Below are positions 26,496 through 35,100 of a stretch of 64,000 bases of DNA, one piece after another. Positions within the stretch are counted from its first letter, which is position 1. The number at the start of each line of letters is the position of its first letter. Source of the DNA: an uncultured Phycisphaerales bacterium (GTDB lineage Bacteria > Planctomycetota > Phycisphaerae > Sedimentisphaerales > Anaerobacaceae); assembly GCA_937927975.1 (NCBI GenBank), contig CALEZT010000073.1, forward strand, positions 1 through 64,000, written 5' to 3'. The notes under the pieces are model-generated. The model saw only the letters and a list, made by a program, of their open reading frames with translations, ran no database searches and was not told where the DNA came from. Made by a program: the position numbers and the translations under genes.

Positions 26496-28163
26496 CTACG
26501 GATTCTCTTCGATCTTGGTGACGGTCGCCTCAAGGCCGCCGAGCACGGTTCTCACACCCGGATCGTTGAGGATTTCACACCGTTTCTGCGTATTCAATCT
26601 TGCGGGACCCTCCGCCGGCTCGGGCTGAGGACTGACGCCGGCCTCAAATTTCACGCGAATCCGACGGCCCAACTGCTCGCTCAGAACGTTGGCGATCTGG
26701 TCCGCTCGCCCGTTGCTCTGGCACATCTCGATCCGGCCGGGGGTGGGGAATTCGATGCTCAGGACGTCGCCCTTGAGCTCCCGCAAAGACGTGCCGCTGA
26801 GCAGGGCCGCGGTCCCATTGCCCAGCCTGGCTCGAATCGCTTCGAGCATGTCGGGCCAGTTCTCAGCCAGATCCGCGGGAAGCGATGGCCTGTTCGACTC
26901 GCCAAGCAACGGCAGACTCTCCGGTTCTGTCGCCGAGGGGTCGGATTTCCTTTGCAGCGCAGGAGCCGGCGGTCTTACGGGGGGCCTATCTTCCGTCAGC
27001 AGTTTTTTTTTGACTGGGGAGGGGACGCTGCCCTGGGCACGGCTCATCAGGTCGTCCACGTTCATGAAATGTTCGCTCAGGGCGAATCGCAGCAGCGAGG
27101 CATCGAGCAGGGCCCTGGGGGTGTCGCTGTTCTTGATCGTCCACCGCAGTTTCTCGAGGGCGGTGATGTTGTAGATCAGGGCTGCCGCGTCGAACCGCTT
27201 GGCCAGGGCCGCGGCTTTCTCCTTCTGGTCGGCGGTGAGGATCAAGAGGTCCGTGTCGATGCCCGCCGAGCGGATGACCAGCAGGTCCCGCATCGATTCG
27301 ATCACCGCGTCGACGATCTGGATCTCGCCCAGGCCGGTGCAGACCAAGTCTTCGATCGCGGTCAGCGTTCCGGCGGCGTCGTTGTCCGCGATCTTCTCGA
27401 TCAGCCGGTGAATCTTCTCGGCGTTCGGCCGGCCGAGGAAATCCTCCAGGAGCTGCGCCGTGAGGGGCTCGACTCCCGTGCTGATGAGGCGGTCCAGGAG
27501 GCTCAGGGCATCGCGCATGGAGCCATTGGCCATGCGGGCCACCGGCAGGATCAGGTCCTCTTCGAACCGGAGATTCTCCTTGTGGAGGATCGACTTGAGC
27601 TGCTCGGCGATGACTTTCGGGCTGATGTTGGCGAAATCGAACCGTTGGCACCGCGACTGGATCGTCGCGATGACCTTGTTGGGCTCGGTGGTGGCGAAAA
27701 TGAACTTCACATGCTCCGGCGGTTCCTCCAGCGTCTTGAGCAGGGCGTTGAAGGCCGCGGTGGTGAGCATGTGCACTTCGTCGATGATGTAGATCTTGTA
27801 GCGGGCCCGCGCCGGTCGATAGATGGCGTTCTCCCGCAGTTCGCGGATCTCGTCGACGCGGTTGTTCGAGGCCCCGTCGATCTCGATCACGTCGATGTCC
27901 TCGCCGGTGTTGATCGCCAGGCAACTGCTGCACTTGAGGCACGGGTTCGTCGTGGGTTCCTTCGCCTCCAGGCAGTTGAGCGCCTTGGCGAGGATTCGGG
28001 CCAGGGTGGTCTTCCCGACGCCGCGGGTGCCGGTGAACAGATAGGCATGCGCGACCCGGCCGGTCTCGATCGCGTTCTTGAGCGTCTTGGAGATCGGCTC
28101 CTGCCCCATGACGTCGTCGAACGTCTGGGAGCGGTACTTCCTTGCTAGAACCGTGTAGGCCAT
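26496..28163 (-). CDS. dnaX: DNA polymerase III subunit gamma/tau
   Basis: The 555-residue protein is the clamp-loader ATPase of the replisome. It has Walker A at residues 45-53 (GTRGVGKTT), four zinc cysteines (64, 75, 78, 81), a DEVHML Walker B, and an SRC arginine-finger motif (QSRCQRF). After domain III (about residue 380) comes a low-complexity linker and the tau-specific C-terminal region. Codons 385-387 are nine consecutive A residues; the next entry describes the consequence. No Shine-Dalgarno is visible before the ATG, where an inverted-repeat arm sits 11-34 bases upstream. recR follows. Confidence 0.97.
   Translation of the reverse strand: MAYTVLARKYRSQTFDDVMGQEPISKTLKNAIETGRVAHAYLFTGTRGVGKTTLARILAKALNCLEAKEPTTNPCLKCSSCLAINTGEDIDVIEIDGASNNRVDEIRELRENAIYRPARARYKIYIIDEVHMLTTAAFNALLKTLEEPPEHVKFIFATTEPNKVIATIQSRCQRFDFANISPKVIAEQLKSILHKENLRFEEDLILPVARMANGSMRDALSLLDRLISTGVEPLTAQLLEDFLGRPNAEKIHRLIEKIADNDAAGTLTAIEDLVCTGLGEIQIVDAVIESMRDLLVIRSAGIDTDLLILTADQKEKAAALAKRFDAAALIYNITALEKLRWTIKNSDTPRALLDASLLRFALSEHFMNVDDLMSRAQGSVPSPVKKKLLTEDRPPVRPPAPALQRKSDPSATEPESLPLLGESNRPSLPADLAENWPDMLEAIRARLGNGTAALLSGTSLRELKGDVLSIEFPTPGRIEMCQSNGRADQIANVLSEQLGRRIRVKFEAGVSPQPEPAEGPARLNTQKRCEILNDPGVRTVLGGLEATVTKIEENP
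27003..27011 (-). promoter_or_regulatory. A9 slippery tract in dnaX (candidate programmed frameshift/slippage site)
   Basis: On the coding strand, Val-384 is followed by AAAAAAAAA (Lys 385-387). Shifting by -1, or insertion of one extra A during transcription, gives ACT GCT GAC GGA AGA TAG, so the product ends after five more residues at 26986. This would give a 392-residue gamma-like protein beside the 555-residue tau-like one. Thermus dnaX uses a run of nine A residues for transcriptional slippage with the same result. No SD-like stimulator as in E. coli is visible just upstream. Confidence 0.6.
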
Positions 28164-28173
28164 GACATCTACT

Positions 28174-28197
28174 ATCGACGATTCACTATTTACTATT
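28174..28197 (+). repeat. left arm of inverted repeat flanking the four-helix-bundle gene
   Basis: ATCGACGATTCACTATTTAC followed by TATT; its inverted partner at 28572-28595 matches at 20 of 24 positions. This arm lies just after the stop of the four-helix-bundle gene and 11-34 bases before the dnaX start codon. Confidence 0.6.
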
Positions 28198-28542
28198 GCT
28201 TCTGGTCGTGCGCCTTGCTGCGATGAAGATCGAGGTCAGTTCCTTGCCCTCCGAAAGCAGCGGATCGACCTTCTTCTTCGAGAGCAGGTCCTCATCCAGC
28301 AGAAACAACATCCAGAAGCAGGATTCGTCAGACTCTTCAATGACGATACTCAGCTTGGCGATGAACGCGGCTCTCGATTGCGCCAAGCCTGCGGCACGAT
28401 AGTTCGCCGCGGCGCCGGTCGAGCATCGAATCAACTGCATCCGGATGTGCCGCCCAAGCGGCGTTTCCGGCAGCGCCAAAGCCAATTTGACACACCGATG
28501 CGCGAACTGCGTAACCCGCTCGACCAGTTCCCGCCGATTCAT
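28186..28542 (-). CDS. four helix bundle protein (23S rRNA intervening-sequence family)
   Basis: The 118-residue protein is alpha-helical and basic, with the family pattern at residues 1-70: VTQFAHRCVKLALALPETPL, GRHIRMQLIRCSTGAAANYR, then FIAKLSIVIEESDESCFWML. Members occur inside 23S rRNA intervening sequences and, as Avd, in diversity-generating retroelements; they are thought to bind nucleic acid. No reverse transcriptase is nearby. The start is supported by AGAGG close upstream. The gene lies between inverted repeat arms and immediately upstream of dnaX, so it may be a small mobile unit. Confidence 0.8.
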   Translation of the reverse strand: MNRRELVERVTQFAHRCVKLALALPETPLGRHIRMQLIRCSTGAAANYRAAGLAQSRAAFIAKLSIVIEESDESCFWMLFLLDEDLLSKKKVDPLLSEGKELTSIFIAARRTTRSNSK

Positions 28543-28571
28543 GGGGCCTCTCTCTCCTCTTTCAGATCGCA

Positions 28572-28595
28572 AACAGTAAGTAGTAGATCGTCGAT
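28572..28595 (-). repeat. right arm of inverted repeat flanking the four-helix-bundle gene
   Basis: On the minus strand this reads ATCGACGATCTACTACTTAC followed by TGTT, partner of the arm at 28174. The arms enclose about 420 bases containing only the four-helix-bundle gene. Confidence 0.6.
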
Positions 28596-28839
28596 TCAAA
28601 AAGGATCGGCCGGGTGCCCCCACACACGACTGAGCGTCCGCTTATGGCTGCTCGGTTCCCCGCCTGACCAGGTTCACGGGCTCGGCCTGCATGGGACCCG
28701 GCCGGCAAAGTTGCTACCCCACGACTATTCGCGAATCAAAGAGCCTGTCCAACCAACGAAGGGGTACTATACCACACTGGGCAGGGAGGTTTCCAGAAGA
28801 TTTTCGTTTTCCCTGGCAGCAATTGCCACGAACCGGGGA

Positions 28840-29376
28840 TCAGTTCATCGGGACCTGGTCGGGCGAGACCGGGGTGATGGTGACGCCTTCATGCTGGTCG
28901 TCGAAGCTCCAGACGCTGACGACGCCGTTGTTCTCGCGGACCTCGCAGACCTTGGTGGGGACGAACCGGGCGCCATCCCAGATCCAACGGACGGCAACCT
29001 CGCCGTACATGACGTTCGGATATTTCTGGGAATTCCATTTTCTGGCGTCGACCATTGCGTACCGTTTGACTCGCGGCTGCGGGATCGGTTCCAGCGTTGG
29101 ATTGGCGAGCCCGCGATCGTACGAGGCCTGCGCATCGATACCGTCGGCGGCGATGGATGGAGACTCGAGCGTCGTCTGGGTGTTCCGATCCTGCGGGTTC
29201 GAAACCGGCGTCTCGATGTCCGTTCGGATCTCCGCGCTTCCCGGCTGCGGCGGACGATTGCTGAACACCAGGACCGCCAACGCCGCAGCGATGATGATCA
29301 GTTCCAGTCGCGTGATTTTCGCAGGCTTAGTCGGCATCGTTCTGTCGGCCGGTTCGGGGGCCGCTCCATCAGGCAT
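28840..29376 (-). CDS. membrane-anchored hypothetical protein
   Basis: A 178-residue protein with a short cytoplasmic N-terminus, a single hydrophobic helix (LELIIIAAALAVLVF, about residues 25-39) and a hydrophilic remainder that ends with a compact domain: NVMYGEVAVRWIWDGARFVP then KVCEVRENNGVVSVWSFDDQ. No known family is recognised. An internal ATG 13 codons downstream would leave a shorter cytoplasmic tail; neither start has an obvious ribosome-binding site. It is alone between the four-helix-bundle gene and a lipoprotein gene. Confidence 0.55.
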   Translation of the reverse strand: MPDGAAPEPADRTMPTKPAKITRLELIIIAAALAVLVFSNRPPQPGSAEIRTDIETPVSNPQDRNTQTTLESPSIAADGIDAQASYDRGLANPTLEPIPQPRVKRYAMVDARKWNSQKYPNVMYGEVAVRWIWDGARFVPTKVCEVRENNGVVSVWSFDDQHEGVTITPVSPDQVPMN

Positions 29377-29514
29377 GGCTCTGAAGGTCCCGAAACGCCG
29401 GACCTAACGCCATCCCTGCAAGGCTATCGGCAATTCCGGGACCTCAGTTAAAGTATAGGTCAGGGTTTTGTGCAGGCCAACCCGCGACAGGCCCTTCGGC
29501 TGTGAATCCCCCGG

Positions 29515-30423
29515 TCATGGGGAGGGGGAAGAACGCGGGACGTCCGGCTCGGCAGGTCCGAAAAAGTGCAGCGGAGGGTGCTTCATCTCGCCGATCGTGA
29601 AATACCCTGTCCCTCGGGCATCGAAGCAGATGCCTTCGCCCTGTTTCTCATACATCAGCGGCAACTGTTTTCTCTTGCCCTCGAAGGCCCGCCAAAGGGG
29701 TTCGCCAGGTGGTCGAACCCACAGGGAGGCGCCGAACAACATGCCTCGAACGATTATCCGATGCCCATCGGGCGAGACGTCGCCGGCGACGACGAAATCC
29801 CGGAAGGATACGGGGACTTCCTTCAACTCAGTTCGTTCGCCTGCGGATTGCGGGTAGGATGCCTGATAGACCTTCGACGGGAGGGGCCTCTTGGAGATGA
29901 TGAACAGGTCGCGGGTCAGCGGATCGACGAGCAGCGTCTCGGCGTCTCGCGGCCCGCCCGGATAGGTGAACCGAAAGGCGTCGGCCGGGCCAATCGTCAT
30001 GGCGTCGAAAGGGGTTGTGGAATCGATCTTCGGTTCGAGCACCCGATAGACCGTGACATCGGGGTATCGGGCCAGGTTGTCGCCGATGTCGCCAATGTAG
30101 AGGTACTGCCGGTTTGGGTCGGGACCCGGGCCGACCGCGATGTCCTCCCAGTCGCGAGCGGTCGCGCCGGCAATCTTGCACGTGCCCAGGAATTCGCCTT
30201 TCTCGTTGATCGCAAAGACGCGGGCCGAGTCGCCGGAGTCGTTGTGGACCCAGAGTACGCCGGGGTTCTGCCGGCTGGCGACGATGCCCGAGGCCTCGCG
30301 GATCAGATCGCTCCGAACGATGCCCGCCTGCCGGCCAGGGCCGAACTCGTTGGATTGCGCCCCTCGCGCGCACGATGAGACCCCCAGCAGCAGTGGCGCC
30401 ATCGCGACAAGGAGAAGTCTCAT
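29515..30423 (-). CDS. lipoprotein with beta-propeller-like domain
   Basis: The 302-residue product begins MRLLLVAMAPLLLGVSSC, a lipobox-type signal. The body resembles esterase-like or strictosidine-synthase-like six-bladed propellers: EASGIVASRQNPGVLWVHND, SARVFAINEKGEFLGTCKIA, DWEDIAVGPGPDPNRQYLYI, and later GEGICFDARGTGYFTIGE. Such proteins bind or hydrolyse small molecules in the periplasm; the activity is unknown. The start is at the ATG of the signal peptide; the ORF extends 43 codons further without support. The IS4 element is inserted about 120 bases upstream. Confidence 0.65.
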   Translation of the reverse strand: MRLLLVAMAPLLLGVSSCARGAQSNEFGPGRQAGIVRSDLIREASGIVASRQNPGVLWVHNDSGDSARVFAINEKGEFLGTCKIAGATARDWEDIAVGPGPDPNRQYLYIGDIGDNLARYPDVTVYRVLEPKIDSTTPFDAMTIGPADAFRFTYPGGPRDAETLLVDPLTRDLFIISKRPLPSKVYQASYPQSAGERTELKEVPVSFRDFVVAGDVSPDGHRIIVRGMLFGASLWVRPPGEPLWRAFEGKRKQLPLMYEKQGEGICFDARGTGYFTIGEMKHPPLHFFGPAEPDVPRSSPSP

Positions 30424-30544
30424 AGTACGGACCGTTCTTTCCTCACAATCTGGAGAATATGAAGGGCGGTGGAGGACTTCTGGCATCATGTTCATCCCTG
30501 TTTGCAGGCGCGTTCTCTGTTCTGTCTTTTCGGTCACAGATTGT

Positions 30545-30567
30545 AATGGCACTAAGATAGCAGTAAG
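30545..30567 (+). repeat. left terminal inverted repeat of the IS4-family element
   Basis: AATGGCACTAAGATAGC followed by AGTAAG; matches the reverse complement of the right end except for one base within the first 17 and a small difference before the shared GTAAG. Confidence 0.75.
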
Positions 30568-30609
30568 TGCTTATATAAAAAGAAGTTAGATGTCCCTTGC
30601 GCTCACGAA

Positions 30610-30664
30610 GGCCTCCTGTCACAATGTTGGGACTTACAAGACCAACATGTGCTGACAGGAGGCC
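30610..30664 (+). promoter_or_regulatory. hairpin sequestering the transposase ribosome-binding site
   Basis: GGCCTCCTGTCA (30610-30621) pairs perfectly with TGACAGGAGGCC (30653-30664), with a second inner stem TGTTGG/CCAACA. The distal strand contains the AGGAGG used to start the transposase at 30669. A transcript entering from outside would fold and hide the site, a known way to limit transposase expression from impinging transcription in several IS elements. Confidence 0.8.
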
Positions 30665-30668
30665 ACGG

Positions 30669-31991
30669 ATGGCTACGGTACGTTCGACATTGGAGCAGGT
30701 CAAGCGACAGTTTCACGAATTCCTTCCTCCCACGGTGATCCTTCGCGTTTGCCAGGAACACCAATACCGTTTTCGCCAACGCATCCTGGGTCCGGTAGAG
30801 ACCCTCATCGCCTTTTGTCTCCAGGTGATGCACGGCAATGTGGCCTGCCTGGCTCTGCGTCATTGGCTGGGTCCGGCCATGACGGATTCGGCTTACTGTC
30901 AGGCCCGCCAACGCCTTCCGCTGAAGATCTATCAAGCGGTGGTGCGTCGTTTGTCGGAGGGGTTCGGGTTGGAAGTTCAGGCCGAACGCTGGAACGGACG
31001 CCGGGTGGTCCTGGTCGATGGATCGACGTTTTCCATGCCGGACACGCTGGAACTCCAAACGCACTTCGGTCATCCCCCGGGGCAGAAAGACGGCTGTAGT
31101 TTTCCCGTGGCGGGGCTGTTGGTCATGGTCCATTGGACCACCGGGCTGATTGTGGATCTGTGCACGATGCCTTGGCGCGACCACGAGCAATCGAAGGTTG
31201 GAGATCTACACGGTCGTCTTAAGGCAGGCGACGTTCTCGTGGCGGATCGCGGCTTTTGCAGCTATGGGCATATCGTCCGACTGGTCCTCCAGGGCGTGGA
31301 TGTGGTGTTTCGTATTCACCAGCGGCAAATCGTAGACTTCACCCCGGGACGCGTTCACGCCGTCGGCAAGAAGCAAAGCCAACGCGGTGTGCCGCGTTCC
31401 CGCTGGATTCGCGCGATAGGCCAAACGGATCAGATCGTGGTTTGGACCAAGCCGCAGAACTGTCCCGCGTACCTGGCTCGGGAGCAGTGGGCCGCCCTGC
31501 CCGCGGAGGGGACGGTACGAGAGTTGCGATACCGCGTGGAGACGCCCGGCTATCGCGCACGGGACATCACCCTGGTGACCACGCTGCTGGAGGCCGAGAC
31601 CTTCTCGGCCCAGGATTTGGCCAGTCTCTATCTGCTGCGTTGGCGCATCGAGCTCAACTTCCGCGACTTGAAGACTACGATGGGGCTGGAGGTGCTCAAA
31701 TGTAAAACGGTGAATGGCATCCTGAAAGAACTGTATGTGTTCGCGATGGTCTACAACATGGTGATGGCGATTCGTTTTCGTGTCGCCCGACAGATGGGAT
31801 TGTGCCCGGCCCGGCTGAGCTTTGTGGACACCTTGCGTCACGTCTGTGTGCACGGCTGGACCGTCCCGGAGACACTCGTGATCAACCCGCAGCGTCCGGG
31901 TCGCTGGCAGCCCCGTGTCGTCAAACGCAGAGCCAAGCCGCATCCCCTGATGACCAAGCCGCGAAACCAGTATCCCAGCCCTGTAACATGA
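30669..31991 (+). CDS. IS4-family DDE transposase
   Basis: The 440-residue protein has the DDE catalytic residues in the IS4 context: D117 in RRVVLVDGSTFSMPD, D193 in VLVADRGFCSYG, and E328 inside the IS4 signature Y321-x2-R324-x3-E328-x6-K335 (LYLLRWRIELNFRDLK). The gene looks intact, with no frameshift. The ATG has AGGAGG six bases upstream, inside the hairpin described above. The C-terminal tail is basic. It catalyses cut-and-paste movement of the element. Confidence 0.93.
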   Translation: MATVRSTLEQVKRQFHEFLPPTVILRVCQEHQYRFRQRILGPVETLIAFCLQVMHGNVACLALRHWLGPAMTDSAYCQARQRLPLKIYQAVVRRLSEGFGLEVQAERWNGRRVVLVDGSTFSMPDTLELQTHFGHPPGQKDGCSFPVAGLLVMVHWTTGLIVDLCTMPWRDHEQSKVGDLHGRLKAGDVLVADRGFCSYGHIVRLVLQGVDVVFRIHQRQIVDFTPGRVHAVGKKQSQRGVPRSRWIRAIGQTDQIVVWTKPQNCPAYLAREQWAALPAEGTVRELRYRVETPGYRARDITLVTTLLEAETFSAQDLASLYLLRWRIELNFRDLKTTMGLEVLKCKTVNGILKELYVFAMVYNMVMAIRFRVARQMGLCPARLSFVDTLRHVCVHGWTVPETLVINPQRPGRWQPRVVKRRAKPHPLMTKPRNQYPSPVT

Positions 31992-31995
31992 AGAT

Positions 31996-32020
31996 CTTAC
32001 GAGCTATCTTAGTGGCATTC
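31996..32020 (-). repeat. right terminal inverted repeat of the IS4-family element
   Basis: CTTACGAGCTATCTTAGTGG followed by CATTC; the reverse complement matches the left end. Confidence 0.75.
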
Positions 32021-32199
32021 GTGTCAGGTACATTTGCCGACAGCCTTGGTCTCCAAAGGGTTGATTGCGTCGCCTCTTGATCCTCGCCGACCCAACACTC
32101 AGGGCCGTCAACGGGCGGATTGTACAGCGGGCGGCGAGAGGAAGGCAAGAGCGGAGAAATGTGCTATTTTCGATTCTCTATTTGCGATTTGTCCGGCGG

Positions 32200-35100
32200 C
32201 TACTTCAGGGTTACGTCCAGGTATGCGGAGTGGCGGCCGTAGGTTTCGTAGAAGGGCTTGAGGTCCGCGTCGTCGATACGGAATTGCAGGGTGGCGGGAT
32301 CGCCCTGGATGGATCTGCCCAGGTCGGCGGCGTCCAGGGTCACCGGACGCCAGTCGGACCTGGAGGCCGGCTCCTGCACCGCCAGGAGGACCGGGCCGTA
32401 GAAGAGGCTCGCGATGTTGGGCTGGTCCATGACCGGGCACAGATAGAAGGCAAACGGCATCCGCACTTCGATCGTGTCGCCGTCGTTCCAGGCGCGGCCC
32501 AGGGTCAGGTACGTCCCCGGCGAGGCCTGGACCGCCTGGTCCTTGCCGTTGATCCGCACGAAGAAGCCTCGTCTGGCCCAGTGCGGCACGCGGACCTTGA
32601 GGTCGAATTCGCCGCCGCCGGCGATCGAGAGCGTGGTGGTGTCCGCGTAGGGGAAGCTGGTCCGCTGGCGGAGTACGACGTTACGCTGACGCCAGGAGAG
32701 GGTGCTGGGGACGTAGAGGTTGACGTACAGGGCCTTGTCGTCCCTGCTGCGGAAGTAGATGGAGTCCTGGAGCTTGGTGCTGCTCTCGAGGGCGGTGCCA
32801 TTGCAGCAGGTGAAGTCGGTCATCTGGGCGTTGCCGAACTGCTTGCGGGCGCCGGGATTGAGCGGGACATGGTAGGTGTTGCCCGCGTTGTTCTCCGCGA
32901 CGGAGGCCAGGATGTGGTTGTACAGGGCCTGCTCGTAGTAGTCCATGTACTTGGCGTCCTGATCGAACAGGAAGAGCTGGCGGCTTAGCTTGAGCAGATT
33001 GTAGGTGGCGCAAGTCTCGTTCTGGCCGCCGTTGGCGAAACCGTTGGCGAAGAGCGTGTTGGGCTGGGCGGTGAAGCACTCGGCGTTGTTGGGGTTCTTG
33101 GCGCCTGCGACGCCTCCGATGCTGTACGTGTAGCTGTGGTTGCAGATCTCCCAGAAGTTGGACGCGATCTGATAGTACTGGACGTCCTGGACGCCTCGGT
33201 AGGTCTCCAGGGCGCCGGTGATCTGCGGGATGTGCTGGTTGGCGTGTTTGCCGCGGAGGGTGTCGACGTTGCGGGCCAGGCCGTGGGTGTGCTCGGCGTC
33301 GCCGAAGAAGAAGCTGATGTTGTCGAAGAGCCGGGCGCAGTCGAGGAATCGCCGGTCGCCGGTGAGGCGGCTGAGGCGCGCCAGGACTTCGTTCATGCCG
33401 CCGTATTCGCCTGCGATGTAGCGGTTCCACATGCTGATCCGGGTCTCCGTGGGCACGGCCTGGAGTCTGGCGTGCACCCAGAGGCCCATGCCCTCGGCGA
33501 TGCGCAGGGCTTTTTCGTTGCCGCCGACCTCGTAGCAGTCCAGCAGGCCCGCGAGGATTTTGTGCAGGGTGTAGTAGGGGGCCCAGATCTGGGTGTCCCT
33601 GCCGCCGTAGGTGGCTCCTTTTTCGAGCATGATGAACTGGTCGGGCGGGTAGGCGCTGATGAAGCCGACGCCCCAGTTCCAGTAATCGGTTCGGATGCCC
33701 TGCGTGCTCAGGTTGGAGTCGTAGCCTTCCTTGCCCGGTCCCGGCGGGACCTTCGTCGGATCGGCGTTGCACTCGCCGCCTTCCCTGGTGGGCCTGCCCG
33801 ACTTCCGGGACAGGTCATACAGCGTGTCGATCATGATGTTCATCTTCTGCAGAAAGACCGCTTGCAGGTCCTTGTCGTAGGCGGCGCCGGCGTAGGCCTG
33901 GGCGATGGCGGAGAGGTAGTGACCGCTGGCATGGCCGCGCAGTCGAGTCGTCTGGCTGTCCCAGCCGCCGAGGCGTCGGACCCCTTCGGGCTGGGGCTGG
34001 CCGAAGGCCTCGCGGAAGTTGTAGAGGAAGCTGTTGGGATCAGTCTTGGCCAGACTCTGGATGAATTTATCCCGGTTCTTGATGAACGGGGTGTCGCGCC
34101 CGCTCTGGTCCTGGTTGAGCATGACCTGGCCCAGGGGGAAGGGCTCCAGGTCCTGCCGCGGCCCGTCGTCGGCTTTCTGGGGTGCGACCTTCACAGTCAC
34201 GCGGGCCTTGGGCTCGAACTTCGTGCCGGTCACGACACCGGAGACCGTGTAGACGCCGGGCTGGCGAACTTGGTTGTTGTCCGCAGGCGAGGGCCAGATG
34301 ACCCGAACCAGCGGGCCTTTGGCGCCGTCGCGGTACGCGCCGGGGACGTAATAAGGCAGGCGCGGCAGCGTGCCGACGATCGTCTCTGCCGTGATATCGG
34401 GCACGTCGATCAGGTCCGATGCACCGGGCAGGGCTGCGGCTGTTGCCGCAGAAGATGCTGTCTGAGCGGAAGACGCCGCGGCCGATGTTCCTGTCTCCAC
34501 CTTTTCTCCGCCGGACAAGGCGTTGTCTCGAATCGTGGCCACCTGCCGGCCCGTCAGGGCGATGCTGTAGAGGCGGACGTCGTGGATCATGGCGTTGAGA
34601 TCGGGATCGGTATCGTATGCGGACTTGCCGATGGAGAGACGGTTGGCGGAGGCGTTCTCCTGGTTGAGGATCTGCTCCAGGCTCAGATCCACGCCTGTGG
34701 CGTGTCCGACCCTGACTCCGTCGGCGTAGGTGCTCAGGGTCTTCTTCGTGGCATCCAGGACCACGGCCAGATGCACCCAGCGGCCCGTGGCGACCCCGGG
34801 AGACGCCGGTCCCATCTCTTGCGTCCAGCCTGTGGCGGTGATGCGCGCGCGATAGCCTTCGGATGCGTCTTCGCCGATCGGGGTGCAGAAGAAATTGCGT
34901 GTGGCGTCCTGGCCGAAGTCGAAAAACCGCTGCCATGGCTGGGAGGCGTCTCTGAGCAAGACCCAGCCTGTGACGCTGATGCTGTCGGCGCCGATCAGGG
35001 CTTTTCCTGGGATCTGGACGTGACCGCCGTTGTCGCCTCCCGGCAACGACAGGACTTGTCCGAACTGGGCGTCCTGAACGTAGCCCGCCTTCGTTCCGTG

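Larger units (their letters stand above)
30545..32020. mobile_element. IS4-family insertion sequence
   Basis: About 1.48 kb bounded by imperfect inverted repeats of which 17 bases match at 16 positions (AATGGCACTAAGATAGC at the left end; the right end read in reverse has AATGCCACTAAGATAGC). Inside is one intact transposase gene preceded by a large hairpin. I found no convincing target-site duplication outside these arms, so the true tips may lie a few bases further out or the copy may be old or rearranged. Confidence 0.8.

Noticed and set aside
28186..28542. Part of a diversity-generating retroelement (Avd)
   Set aside because: No reverse transcriptase, template repeat or variable repeat is present nearby.
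30520..32040. Target-site duplication of the IS4-family element
   Set aside because: Flanks outside the inverted repeats share no convincing 8-12 base direct repeat.
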